64,000 bases of DNA, taken from contig JAEZGS010000008.1 of the NCBI GenBank assembly GCA_023437225.1, forward strand, positions 1 to 64,000, given 5' to 3'. The notes below the pieces were generated by a model. That model did not search any database. It saw only the letters and a program-made list of their open reading frames with translations, and was not told the origin of the DNA. This document shows, in pieces, positions 44,004 to 52,292 of this stretch (its first letter is position 1; each line of letters starts with the position of its first letter). The translations under genes were made by a program, and so were the position numbers. The DNA is from Bacteroidota bacterium. Its GTDB lineage: Bacteria; Bacteroidota; Bacteroidia; Chitinophagales; Chitinophagaceae.

Positions 44004-45377
44004 TTACTTCTTCACTTGCAAACCCTGCGGATCCCATTTGACAGGTTGCCCTGAGAAATAACTATCGTTGCACAAAAGCGCAGGTGCTGCAGCCCGGAAG
44101 CCAAACAACGCGTCTTCGCTTACTTTGCCTTTGGTTCGCATAGCATTGAAAAGGTTATAAAAATGATCAAAGTGTGCCCCCTTGTAACCCTTATCGGCAC
44201 TATATTCCAGCCTCTCAGGGTCAAGCATTTGCGCGCGCTCATAGACAATACCTTCGGGTTTGTTTTTTGTTGCCTGTAGCGGATCGTTATCAGGTTCCTG
44301 CCTGCTGTTGCGATAGAGTGTTACCTTATCCCATTCAACCGTCATCGAACCTTCGCTTCCCACCATACGGAGGTAATTTGTACCGCCGGTTCCATCAACG
44401 AAATTTACGCGTAGCGATAAATTGAATGCCGGGTGGTCTTTTGTTTTTGGATAATCAAACATCCCCAACATGATATCGGGCACTTCGCGACCATCCTTCC
44501 AATAACGCAATCCGCCTGTTGCCATCACACGTTCCGGCCCGATTGAATTGGTCACAAAATGAAGACTTGAAAAAAGATGCACAAACAGATCACCTGAAAC
44601 TCCTGTTCCATAATCCCGGTAATTTCGCCACCGGAAAAACCTGAGTGGATCGAAGGCGCGCTTGTTGGTATTAGCCAGGAATGCATCCCAGCCTACAGTT
44701 GAAGGCGACGCATCTTTTGGTATGGGATATTGCCATGCACCAAAAGGCGACATGCGTGCCCAGAAACCTTCGGCATAATTCAATTCACCGATCGCACCCT
44801 CCTTTAATAACTGTTTTGCTTTTTCATTGCCCAGGGAACTTACGCCCTGGCTTCCTACCTGGTATACAACGTTATTCTTCTTTTGGGCTTCTACCACTGC
44901 ATTTCCTTCGTTCACATCATGCACCATCGGTTTTTCGCAATAGACCGATTTTCCACTGTTCATTGCCGCAACAGATATATCCTTATGCCAGTGATCGGGT
45001 GTTGCAATGATCACCGCATCGATATCTTTTCTTTCAAGTATCTGCCTGTAGTCGCGCGTAGTGAAAATGTCATTACCATAAATGCGTTTGGCATCCTGCA
45101 ACCGGCCATCGTATAGATCACAGGCTGCAACCAGTTTTACACCAGGTACAGTGATGGCGGTGTTAGCATCGGCAACACCCATACCTCCGGCCCCTATCAA
45201 AGCGATCTGTATGTTATCGTTTGCAGAATAACGCCCGGGCTCACGCCTGATGATGTGTAGTGATGTACGCTGTTGAGAAGCCTGTAACGCTCCTGGAACA
45301 AGGGTTGCGCCTACAACACCTTTACTAAAGCGGGTAAGAAAATTTCTGCGGGATTGATTTGAGTTCTTTAAAGGCAT
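44004..45377 (-). CDS. Gfo/Idh/MocA family oxidoreductase, Tat-exported
   Basis: A 457-residue protein with a twin-arginine leader (SRRNFLTRF, 9-17), NAD-binding IALIGAGGMGVAD (~58-70), ATPDHWHKD and the YCEKPM motif with the catalytic-type Lys. The family oxidises or reduces sugars, inositol and related compounds or cuts glycosides by redox chemistry; the substrate is unknown. A second, distant member lies at 58063-59418. The inverted repeat at 45380-45427 directly precedes its ATG. Confidence 0.88.
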   Translation of the reverse strand: MPLKNSNQSRRNFLTRFSKGVVGATLVPGALQASQQRTSLHIIRREPGRYSANDNIQIALIGAGGMGVADANTAITVPGVKLVAACDLYDGRLQDAKRIYGNDIFTTRDYRQILERKDIDAVIIATPDHWHKDISVAAMNSGKSVYCEKPMVHDVNEGNAVVEAQKKNNVVYQVGSQGVSSLGNEKAKQLLKEGAIGELNYAEGFWARMSPFGAWQYPIPKDASPSTVGWDAFLANTNKRAFDPLRFFRWRNYRDYGTGVSGDLFVHLFSSLHFVTNSIGPERVMATGGLRYWKDGREVPDIMLGMFDYPKTKDHPAFNLSLRVNFVDGTGGTNYLRMVGSEGSMTVEWDKVTLYRNSRQEPDNDPLQATKNKPEGIVYERAQMLDPERLEYSADKGYKGAHFDHFYNLFNAMRTKGKVSEDALFGFRAAAPALLCNDSYFSGQPVKWDPQGLQVKK

Positions 45378-45379
45378 GG

Positions 45380-45427
45380 TTGAATAATTGATGATTTTTG
45401 CAAAAGCTACAAAAAATCATCATTCAA
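45380..45427. repeat. Long imperfect inverted repeat between the Rrf2 and Gfo/Idh/MocA genes
   Basis: TTGAAT (45380-45385) pairs with ATTCAA (45422-45427), and GATGATTTTTG pairs with CAAAAAATCATC, with a four-base internal loop and one bulge. It fills the whole gap between the Rrf2 stop and the next ATG. It likely ends the NO operon or masks the Gfo/Idh start. Confidence 0.6.
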
Positions 45428-45889
45428 TCATGGCTCTACGGAGGTTTTTAATGACTCACTGCTTAGATATGCCACTCCATTGCTCACCGGCTCACATAGA
45501 TCGATGATCTTTTTCGAGGAAAATATTTTATCGAGCAAATCACGTACTTCTTTGTATTCGTTATGTATCGGGCACGGATGTGAAGAAGAACACTTGCTCA
45601 ACCCCAGTCCGCATTCACAAAACTTTTGTTTACCATCAATAGCTTCTATAACATTCTTTACGGGTTGCTGCAATTGATCTTTAGAAATGTAAAAGCCCCC
45701 GGAAGGTCCCTTAACACTCTTAATAACATCCTGACGAACCAGTGTTTGCAGCAGTTTGCCTACTGTATGTTCACTGGCTTCAATATTCATCGCAATATCC
45801 TTGATCACAACACGCTCTCCCGCAGAATAGCGTGATGCAAGGAATATGACAGCCTTTACGGCGATTTTACAGGTTTGACTTAGCATCAT
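45428..45889 (-). CDS. Rrf2 family transcriptional regulator, probably NO- or Fe-S-sensing
   Basis: A 153-residue protein with an N-terminal winged helix (CKIAVKAVIFLAS; VIKDIAMNIEASEHTVGKLLQTLVR; GPSGGFYI) and a cysteine cluster in CECGLGLSKCSSSHPCPIH: Cys91, Cys93, Cys100 and Cys106. The C-x6-C-x5-C spacing is near that of the Fe-S-ligating NsrR/IscR members. The start ATG overlaps the DUF59 gene's stop by one base (TGATG; GTG at 45892 is an alternative). As last gene of an NO-repair operon it probably regulates the operon itself in response to NO; that is inference. Confidence 0.87.
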   Translation of the reverse strand: MMLSQTCKIAVKAVIFLASRYSAGERVVIKDIAMNIEASEHTVGKLLQTLVRQDVIKSVKGPSGGFYISKDQLQQPVKNVIEAIDGKQKFCECGLGLSKCSSSHPCPIHNEYKEVRDLLDKIFSSKKIIDLCEPVSNGVAYLSSESLKTSVEP

Positions 45890-46212
45890 CACTGGTTTAA
45901 GAATTCCCTCCCCTCGTCAGATATCATATCATGATTCCAGCGCGGCTCAAATACAAGATTTATATTAACAACATCACCTTTGAAAGTATCTTCCAATCCA
46001 GCGCGCACCCCATCGATAATCGATTCACCCATCGGGCAGAATTGGGTTGTAAGTGTCATGTCCACATCAATTGATCGATCGCCTTCATTAAAATTTATTT
46101 TGTAAACCAGTCCAAGATCGATCACGCTCAATCCTATCTCCGGATCCATTACGTGCTGCAATGCTCCCATTGCAATTGTACACTTGATGTTATTGTTTGT
46201 TTCGCGGATCAT
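45889..46212 (-). CDS. DUF59/MIP18-type iron-sulfur assembly protein (SufT/PaaD-like)
   Basis: A 107-residue protein with DPEIG (23-27), VIDLGLVYKI and the conserved Cys59 in TLTTQFCPMG, the signature of the MIP18/SufT family that helps put Fe-S clusters into targets. It overlaps the membrane protein gene (23 bases) and the Rrf2 gene (one base). In an operon with RIC and a Fe-S-type regulator, a role in rebuilding clusters damaged by NO is likely. Confidence 0.85.
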   Translation of the reverse strand: MIRETNNNIKCTIAMGALQHVMDPEIGLSVIDLGLVYKINFNEGDRSIDVDMTLTTQFCPMGESIIDGVRAGLEDTFKGDVVNINLVFEPRWNHDMISDEGREFLNQ

Positions 46213-47488
46213 TTACTACGCTTTTATGTAATACCAGCTTTATAACATTCCAATTGTATAATACAGCTGCCGCAAACAAAAGTACTGCCGCAACCTGTAT
46301 CAACACTATGTTTTGAATTAATAAAGCCGAGGCAAATGAAATAAAGCCGGCAATATAAATAACTGACATAGTATTGAATAGCGGACTACTGAACAGGTCT
46401 TTTGGATTGGGTGTTTTTACTTTACCCGCCATTGAATGATACACTTTGTTCCATACAATAAAAGGAAGCGTTTTGAAGGTCATTCCAAATACCAGGGCAG
46501 TTAACCAACCGAAGAAGATGGAAAAACCATAAGTAAGCACAAGCTGCGACCCCTTGGAGAAAACCATTCCGGTGATCAACATCATCAACAGCAATAAGGT
46601 TGCTATCATTAGCGGCACAGAAAACATCGAGATTTTCATTGGCTCGTCAACCTGTTTGCGTATCCGGATCTTAAACGCATTGTAGCAATAGTGCATAAAC
46701 AAAACGATGCCCACCAATACGAATAACACCGGAGCGATGTAATACACCGGTTCAACACCCATCAAAAAGAAAAAGACAAATATGAGCAGTCCTCCATTGA
46801 TGCAGGAATAGACCATCCACAATCTTTTTTCGTTGGTGTATTTGGAGATAAGGAACATAGGGATCAATCTCGAACCTACGCCCACAACAAGCAACAGGAA
46901 CCAACCGGCAATTCCCAGGTGTGCATGAAAGGGCAGATAATGAAGTGAATCATTACTGAAAATATTGAAAGAAAAATTATATACAAGCAACAGTCCGGTA
47001 ATGGTGGTCATCAACAGCCAGCACGTGGCTGTCAACATGAAGATCGCATGTACATTGGCCTTCTTTTTTTCCATCATTGACATGATCAGATTCAATAAAA
47101 AAAGGGTCAATGCTGCGTTAATAAGAATTCCACCAAGCTGTGCCGGAAGCTTCATATTGAAGTTGTAAAACGCATAGCTGAGAATTGGTACTCCCGCTGC
47201 GGCAAGGTAGAAGGAAGCATTTGCCAATCGGTCACTGTACAGTTTGTGTTCTATCAAAACAGGCACCAGTTGATAGCTTGCACCCAGGATGATCATCGTC
47301 CCCCATCCCAGGGCCATCATATGCGTAATAGCAAGTGTCTTCGGATGAAAATGATGTTGCATGAATGCTTCTGTAGAAAACAAAAGCATTACTGTGGAAA
47401 CGAGTAATGCAAGTGCCGCGAATACATAAAATGGAATAACCACCTTATGCGAAGTATTTTGTGTTGCGCTATTTGCCGGTATCGCCAT
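46190..47488 (-). CDS. Twelve-helix-type membrane protein, heme-copper-oxidase-subunit-I/NnrS-like
   Basis: A 432-residue protein with about twelve hydrophobic helices. Conserved-looking histidines lie in membrane segments: FHPKTLAITHMMALGW (helix 2 region) and LHYLPFHAHLGIAGW (~190). This recalls the heme-binding helices of the heme-copper oxidase/NO reductase large subunit and the NnrS family, but the full copper-site set is not seen. It overlaps the genes on either side (20 and 23 bases). A role in NO handling is likely from context; catalysis is unproven. Confidence 0.72.
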   Translation of the reverse strand: MAIPANSATQNTSHKVVIPFYVFAALALLVSTVMLLFSTEAFMQHHFHPKTLAITHMMALGWGTMIILGASYQLVPVLIEHKLYSDRLANASFYLAAAGVPILSYAFYNFNMKLPAQLGGILINAALTLFLLNLIMSMMEKKKANVHAIFMLTATCWLLMTTITGLLLVYNFSFNIFSNDSLHYLPFHAHLGIAGWFLLLVVGVGSRLIPMFLISKYTNEKRLWMVYSCINGGLLIFVFFFLMGVEPVYYIAPVLFVLVGIVLFMHYCYNAFKIRIRKQVDEPMKISMFSVPLMIATLLLLMMLITGMVFSKGSQLVLTYGFSIFFGWLTALVFGMTFKTLPFIVWNKVYHSMAGKVKTPNPKDLFSSPLFNTMSVIYIAGFISFASALLIQNIVLIQVAAVLLFAAAVLYNWNVIKLVLHKSVVNDPRNKQ

Positions 47489-48320
47489 AGGAATTTGGAA
47501 AGATAATTAATTGCACTTCGTTCTCAGAAACCTGTTTGATTCGATAATCAAATCCACGAGTTTTCAATTCCGGCAACAAATAAACCGGGATCTTTTTATG
47601 ATGAACAAATAATGCTGTATCCGCAGACAGCGTATCGAGCGACTCCAGGATGTTCAGCATGGGTTGAGGCATCTCTAAGTGTCTTACGTCAATCGTTTGC
47701 ATGCTATCAGCAAATTGCGCATACATCGATTCGAATCCTTCCGATGTGCTGACGTCATCAGCAGGTGAAGTCCGTTCGCCTGGCATACCGCTTTTCTCAA
47801 TTGAATCATCGGAATGTTGCCTGAAAAAATATGTTTCAACAAGGTCAGGCGACAAATGGTCTGCATACGACTGAAACCCTTTGGATTCCAGCAGCTTCAT
47901 TAAAGGCACCGGTTCGAAAGTATTGATCAACTTAAGGATCTTACCTGGTTCAATTCCTTTGATCACTTCAAGGATTTGCTTCAGCGGGTCATTGCCTGAT
48001 GCGATGATGTCACGCACGTCTAACTCCCTGATGTCGTCCCTATGCATGTTGCTGAGAAACGTTGGCAATGAACTGTCTTTCTTATCGACGGTCGTTCGCC
48101 CCGGCTGAAAGCCAAGCGGGACCAGCGTTCTAAAAAAGTCATCGACCGTACACCCCCCCATTCCTGCAGCAGTTTCGATACTTGTTCTGTTCGCCATAAG
48201 CTTTCTCAGCACCGGGTTCCGAAGTTTCCGGAACCTGGTACTGAGGCTTATTATTGCATCAAGTGCAGCGGGATTGTGTTTGAGTATCGCCCCAATCTTT
48301 GTATCCGCATTGATGATCAT
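47469..48320 (-). CDS. DUF1858/DUF2249 two-domain protein of the NO-repair operon
   Basis: A 283-residue soluble protein. Residues 1-75 resemble DUF1858 (NADTKIGAILKHNPAALDAI, MGGCTVDDFF), a helical module often linked to hybrid-cluster or RIC proteins. The C-terminal ~75 residues (TIDVRHLEMPQPMLNILESL, KKIPVYLLPELKTRGFDYRI) are DUF2249. The middle (~85-205) is less ordered. One Cys in MGGC may be functional. It begins two bases after the RIC stop and overlaps the membrane protein gene. Probable partner of RIC; the exact role is unknown. Confidence 0.78.
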   Translation of the reverse strand: MIINADTKIGAILKHNPAALDAIISLSTRFRKLRNPVLRKLMANRTSIETAAGMGGCTVDDFFRTLVPLGFQPGRTTVDKKDSSLPTFLSNMHRDDIRELDVRDIIASGNDPLKQILEVIKGIEPGKILKLINTFEPVPLMKLLESKGFQSYADHLSPDLVETYFFRQHSDDSIEKSGMPGERTSPADDVSTSEGFESMYAQFADSMQTIDVRHLEMPQPMLNILESLDTLSADTALFVHHKKIPVYLLPELKTRGFDYRIKQVSENEVQLIIFPNSYGDTGK

Positions 48321-48321
48321 A

Positions 48322-49272
48322 TTATGCTAATTCTTTTTCCAGTTCAATGGCTTTCGGGAACAGAATATTGTTTTCAAGATGTATGTGATTAAACATGTCA
48401 TCTTCAAAATCTTCAAGCATACGATATACTAATGAATAAGATGCACATGCATCTACAGGAAGCGCGAAGTTATTGCTGAGCGTTCTTATTTCTGCAAGCT
48501 TCTCACCCACTGCTTCATGTTCCATTTCCATCAAATTTATAGGCGCAAGTATGCCTCCGAGTTCCGCTGCTTCTGCGGGTGCTGCTTTTGTCTGTGCAAG
48601 CTTTTTAATGTACGGGAATACAACCTGCTCTTCCTTTACAAGATGCGACTGCAATTCATTGCTGATGTCTTCAACGAGTGCCGCAATGACTGGAAGTTCA
48701 GGATGGTGTGCTCCATGAACACGCGCAACCTTAGCCGATAGCTCAAGCAATTGCGGTACGGTTTTTCTCACAAATGTGTGATGTGTGTTAACGATGTAAT
48801 CCGCAAGAAAATCGAGCGACCAATCCTGGAATGGTAAAGGACGGGAAACATAGTTCTCATCTGTTTGCTGCAGTTCTTTTTCCACACGGGTAACATCAAG
48901 CCCCTTTTCTGCACATGCTTCTTTCACGGTCTTCTTACCGCCGCAACAAAAATCAAGTCCATATTTCTTAAACACTTGCGCCTTGCGCATATCCTTAGCG
49001 GCTATCGCACCAAGCGTTTCTTCTGATTCTCCTTCCTTTCTTTTTGAGATGCGAACCTTCCACCAAACGGGACCTTCTTCAAGGTATTCCCATACAAACA
49101 CATTACCTCTTTCTCCAAGAAGTTGATAATACAGTGGCTTCGGATCATGATCGTTGTGGATGGTCAGACTCTGGCCGGGTGCCAGCTCATCAAAACGAAC
49201 AAATATTGTTGGGTGCTTTTGCCTTGGCTCCAGCAAGGTCACATTGAGAATGTTTTCTGTAGTTGCTTCCAT
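48322..49272 (-). CDS. Iron-sulfur cluster repair di-iron protein (RIC/ScdA/YtfE type) with N-terminal DUF2249
   Basis: A 316-residue protein. Residues ~8-85 are a DUF2249-like domain (IFVRFDELAPGQSLTI); ~90-125 are the ScdA_N/DUF542 module with a Cys109-Cys110 pair (YGLDFCCGGKKTVKEAC); ~150-316 form the hemerythrin-like domain with His/Glu ligands in NTHHTF, HGAHHPEL, SHLVKEEQVVFP, EMEHEAV and HIHLENNILFP. RIC proteins repair Fe-S clusters after NO or peroxide stress. The N-terminal DUF2249 fusion ties it to the next gene, which has the same domain. First in the operon. Confidence 0.92.
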   Translation of the reverse strand: MEATTENILNVTLLEPRQKHPTIFVRFDELAPGQSLTIHNDHDPKPLYYQLLGERGNVFVWEYLEEGPVWWKVRISKRKEGESEETLGAIAAKDMRKAQVFKKYGLDFCCGGKKTVKEACAEKGLDVTRVEKELQQTDENYVSRPLPFQDWSLDFLADYIVNTHHTFVRKTVPQLLELSAKVARVHGAHHPELPVIAALVEDISNELQSHLVKEEQVVFPYIKKLAQTKAAPAEAAELGGILAPINLMEMEHEAVGEKLAEIRTLSNNFALPVDACASYSLVYRMLEDFEDDMFNHIHLENNILFPKAIELEKELA

Positions 49273-49322
49273 TGTTTGATTGTTAGAGCAACAAAACTAG
49301 GAAGTTTTTCAATATAAAGTAT

Positions 49323-49342
49323 AAAAGTACTCAAATACTTTT
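49323..49342. promoter_or_regulatory. Palindrome upstream of the NO-repair operon, candidate operator
   Basis: AAAAGTA-N6-TACTTTT is a perfect seven-base inverted repeat, 51 bp before the RIC ATG and within an AT-rich leader. It may be the site of the Rrf2 protein encoded at the operon's end, or of a Crp/Fnr-type factor. It lies in the 79-bp gap after the GH9 gene's end. Confidence 0.5.
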
Positions 49343-49351
49343 TTATAAACT

Positions 49352-51148
49352 TTACTGCTCTCTTATTTCCCATTTCCCATTTCCCGTTTCCCGTTTTAAT
49401 TTCCTCCCTGCTTCAGCGCTTATGGCTGTAAATAGAAAGGCTGCCGGCGCATTCCAGTTTATCGCAATTTCATTGGATGCATAAGAACAGGCTTCATCCG
49501 TATAAGCCGTTTCAGGCTCTTTGAATGTATAGTTACACTTGTCCTGCATTCCGGGGTTGGGACCACCCACCAGCAAGCCGGGAACCGGCTCTTTAATTCC
49601 GTCAGCTTCCGATGGCCGGTGATGCGGATGCATGGGCAATTTTGAGCCCACGCCTGTTAAAAACGAATACCCTGTTGCATTTCGGCCGAGCAGATAATCC
49701 GCGTTTGTGAGTGCTGCTTCCAGGTAAGATTGTTTACCTGTCGCCCGAAACATATGCATCAGCAACATTCCCTGGTTAGCGGCAACAGCACTGCTTCCCC
49801 ATAGAAAGTCGCGACGGGATTGTCCCATGACGGTCTTAAACGCATTAGAGGGAATGCTTTCAACATAACGATCTGCAATAGTTTGGAGCTGCTGCTGCAT
49901 TTTGGAAGCAATCGCTTTTGCATTTGCAGATAATCCCCGCTGGTTATTGATTATTGAATAATATCCAAGTGCAGCAACCTGGTTCCAGGAAGGTAAGGAA
50001 ACAGAATCCTTTAGCCGGCGTTGCAGGTCTTCCAAATACTTTTCGTTCCTGCTTGTAACATGTAGTTCGGAACTGGCCCATATCCACTCATCTGTGAAGT
50101 TTCGATCTCCATACTCACCCGTGGAAATATCCGGATCAAATTTCACATTGATGGCACGTTGATCATAGATGAGTTCGGGGTTTGCAAGAGCCCAGCTGTA
50201 CGCACGCTCCGCTGCTTTCCAACAACTGTCTGCAAGGCCCGGATATTGGTGCTCATAAGGTTTGATCACTCTTGATGCTAGTGCTGATACTGCCGCTAGA
50301 TTCAGGGCAGCACCTGTTCCCTTTTGAACAACATATCTCGGATCTGTTGTGACACCAGGCATTACCATTCCATCAAATGCTGCGTTTGTAAGCTTATGAT
50401 ATACTCCTCCGTCCACCGGATCCTGCATCGTTAACATCCAGCGAAGATTATAGATCGCCTCATCCAACAGATCAGGCACTCCATTTCCTGACTGAGGAAT
50501 ATTCAATTCCATTCCCTTAACGAAGCTGCTATACATTTCCACAGCCATTAAAAGCGTACCTGTGCTTATGCCTGAATTGACAATGTATTTGTTGTAATCA
50601 CCGGCATCATACCAGCCTCCCGGCGATGATATCTGGCTCTTTTCCGGTCGGGATGAAGACACTGCCGAAGGATGTATGAGGACTACGGTATCAGCGTGGC
50701 CAGCAGATCTGGACCATTTATCAGCATGCTTCGCGGGTAGCAGCTCGTTTGTTCTTTGGAAATAAAAACCTTTTGCACTTGCCACTGCGGCGCCATACAG
50801 CGGACTTTCGGTGATTGTAAAATGCCATGATTTACCGACTGACGCGATTTCAATATAGTAGTTACCCGGCTTGCGAAGTTTGGTAAATTCAAGTGCCTGG
50901 GTCTTTAATGAAGAGTTGTGTGATTGAGCAATGTCTCCGGGCTTCCCCGTAAAGACCACCTTATTATTTACTTTATCAACCACGCGGAAAGAAGAGGTCA
51001 CGGGTGTGTCCGTAACCAGGACAGCAACCTTTGGAAGCATTGAAAAGTAACCCACCTGGTTCACCCGGATATCCTGGTTTACACCTCCCTGTGAATGGGC
51101 AATAATAGCGCAACAGATCAATGCGAAACAGCATGCAATCGTTCTCAT
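49352..51148 (-). CDS. Glycoside hydrolase family 9 (endoglucanase/exo-glucosidase type)
   Basis: A 598-residue secreted enzyme from the ATG at 51148 (signal peptide ending near AHS-QGG); an upstream in-frame TTG at 51247 is not credible. An N-terminal Ig-like CelD_N domain (~25-115, IRVNQVGYF) precedes the (alpha/alpha)6 catalytic barrel with WYDAGDYNKY (Asp181, Asp184), LPMHPHHRPS and CSYASNEIAINWNAP containing the acid Glu. No T9SS tail is present. GH9 enzymes cut beta-1,4-glucans. The last ~10 residues come from a seven-base tandem repeat (49365-49392), so the native C-terminus may have drifted. Confidence 0.9.
   Translation of the reverse strand: MRTIACCFALICCAIIAHSQGGVNQDIRVNQVGYFSMLPKVAVLVTDTPVTSSFRVVDKVNNKVVFTGKPGDIAQSHNSSLKTQALEFTKLRKPGNYYIEIASVGKSWHFTITESPLYGAAVASAKGFYFQRTNELLPAKHADKWSRSAGHADTVVLIHPSAVSSSRPEKSQISSPGGWYDAGDYNKYIVNSGISTGTLLMAVEMYSSFVKGMELNIPQSGNGVPDLLDEAIYNLRWMLTMQDPVDGGVYHKLTNAAFDGMVMPGVTTDPRYVVQKGTGAALNLAAVSALASRVIKPYEHQYPGLADSCWKAAERAYSWALANPELIYDQRAINVKFDPDISTGEYGDRNFTDEWIWASSELHVTSRNEKYLEDLQRRLKDSVSLPSWNQVAALGYYSIINNQRGLSANAKAIASKMQQQLQTIADRYVESIPSNAFKTVMGQSRRDFLWGSSAVAANQGMLLMHMFRATGKQSYLEAALTNADYLLGRNATGYSFLTGVGSKLPMHPHHRPSEADGIKEPVPGLLVGGPNPGMQDKCNYTFKEPETAYTDEACSYASNEIAINWNAPAAFLFTAISAEAGRKLKRETGNGKWEIREQ
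49365..49392. repeat. Four seven-base tandem repeats at the 3' end of the GH9 gene
   Basis: On the plus strand three ATTTCCC units and one GTTTCCC follow each other (49365-49392), followed by GTTTT. The unit is not a multiple of three, so slippage would shift the reading frame at the extreme C-terminus. Confidence 0.8.
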
Positions 51149-51380
51149 CTGATAGTGTTTATGTGGCTCATCAAATATATACATCAACACTTCCACACTA
51201 TGATACTTTATTATCATATTCCTGTATAATTTTTTCAGGAACCTCAAGGTTTACACTTATAAAAACTCTTATTCGCTTGAAAATCAATAGCATCTTTTGG
51301 CGAACTGTTTATCTTACAACGTAGTATTTTTTAAAAACTAATTGCAGTTTTATCTATCTTTAATCGGAACGAATTGCCAT

Positions 51381-52262
51381 ATGAAAAAACTATTGCGTGA
51401 GATCACTCCTCTAACCCAGAGTGACTGTTTCACTGTATTTTCCCGCGTCAAATCCGAGTTTGATTTTCCGCTTCATTACCATGAAGAGTTTGAATTGAAC
51501 TTCATTCAAAATGCAAAAGGCGCCAAGCGGGTTATCGGGGATCATATTGATGAGATCGACGACCTCGAACTGGTTTTGGTTGGGCCTAATCTACAGCACG
51601 GTTGGTTTACGCATAAATGTAACGGCAGAGAAATTCGCGAAGTGACCATTCAATTTCATCGCGACCTCTTCGACGACAAATTTCTTCAGCGAAATCAAAT
51701 GACATTCATCCGGAACATGTTTGAACGGTCGCTTCGTGGCATCTTATTCTCCCCGGACACCATCAGAACCATTCAGCCACGAATTATCGACCTTACACAA
51801 AAGCATGGCTTTGATTCTGTGCTTGAGCTGATGTCGATACTTCATGATCTGTCCACGTCGAGAAACATTCGTTCATTATCAGACTCTACATTCTCGAACA
51901 TGGAGTCACTGTCATACAACAGTCGCCGGGTCGAGAAAGTAATGGAGTATCTGAACAGGAATTTTGATAAAGATGTGAGTCTTTCTGAAGCAGCCCGCAT
52001 TACCAACATGACTGAAGTATCGTTCAGTCGTTTCTTCAAGATACGAACCGGCAAAACATTTGTTGATACAATAAATGAGATTCGGCTCGGACATGCATCA
52101 CGCATGTTAATAGACACAACTCAAAGCATTAACGAAGTTGCTTATAAGTGTGGCTTCAACAATATGTCGAACTTTAATCGCATCTTTAAGAAGAAAAAAG
52201 ATTGTACACCGAAAGAATTTCGTGAAGCCTACAACTCATCAGGAGTAAGGACATTTGTGTGA
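51381..52262 (+). CDS. AraC family transcriptional regulator
   Basis: A 293-residue protein from the ATG at 51381; an upstream TTG at 51342 is unlikely. The N-terminal cupin-type sensor (~15-100, FDFPLHYHEEFELNFI, GPNLQHGWF) precedes a C-terminal double helix-turn-helix (~185-285: DKDVSLSEAARITNMTEVSFSRFFK; INEVAYKCGFNNMSNFNRIFKK). The sensor type is common in regulators of sugar uptake and use. It is divergent from the GH9 gene (232 bp between them) and 30 bp before an aldo/keto reductase, so it may control either or both. Confidence 0.9.
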   Translation: MKKLLREITPLTQSDCFTVFSRVKSEFDFPLHYHEEFELNFIQNAKGAKRVIGDHIDEIDDLELVLVGPNLQHGWFTHKCNGREIREVTIQFHRDLFDDKFLQRNQMTFIRNMFERSLRGILFSPDTIRTIQPRIIDLTQKHGFDSVLELMSILHDLSTSRNIRSLSDSTFSNMESLSYNSRRVEKVMEYLNRNFDKDVSLSEAARITNMTEVSFSRFFKIRTGKTFVDTINEIRLGHASRMLIDTTQSINEVAYKCGFNNMSNFNRIFKKKKDCTPKEFREAYNSSGVRTFV

Positions 52263-52292
52263 ATTCAGAAATTCATTTTAATTGAAAAAACT

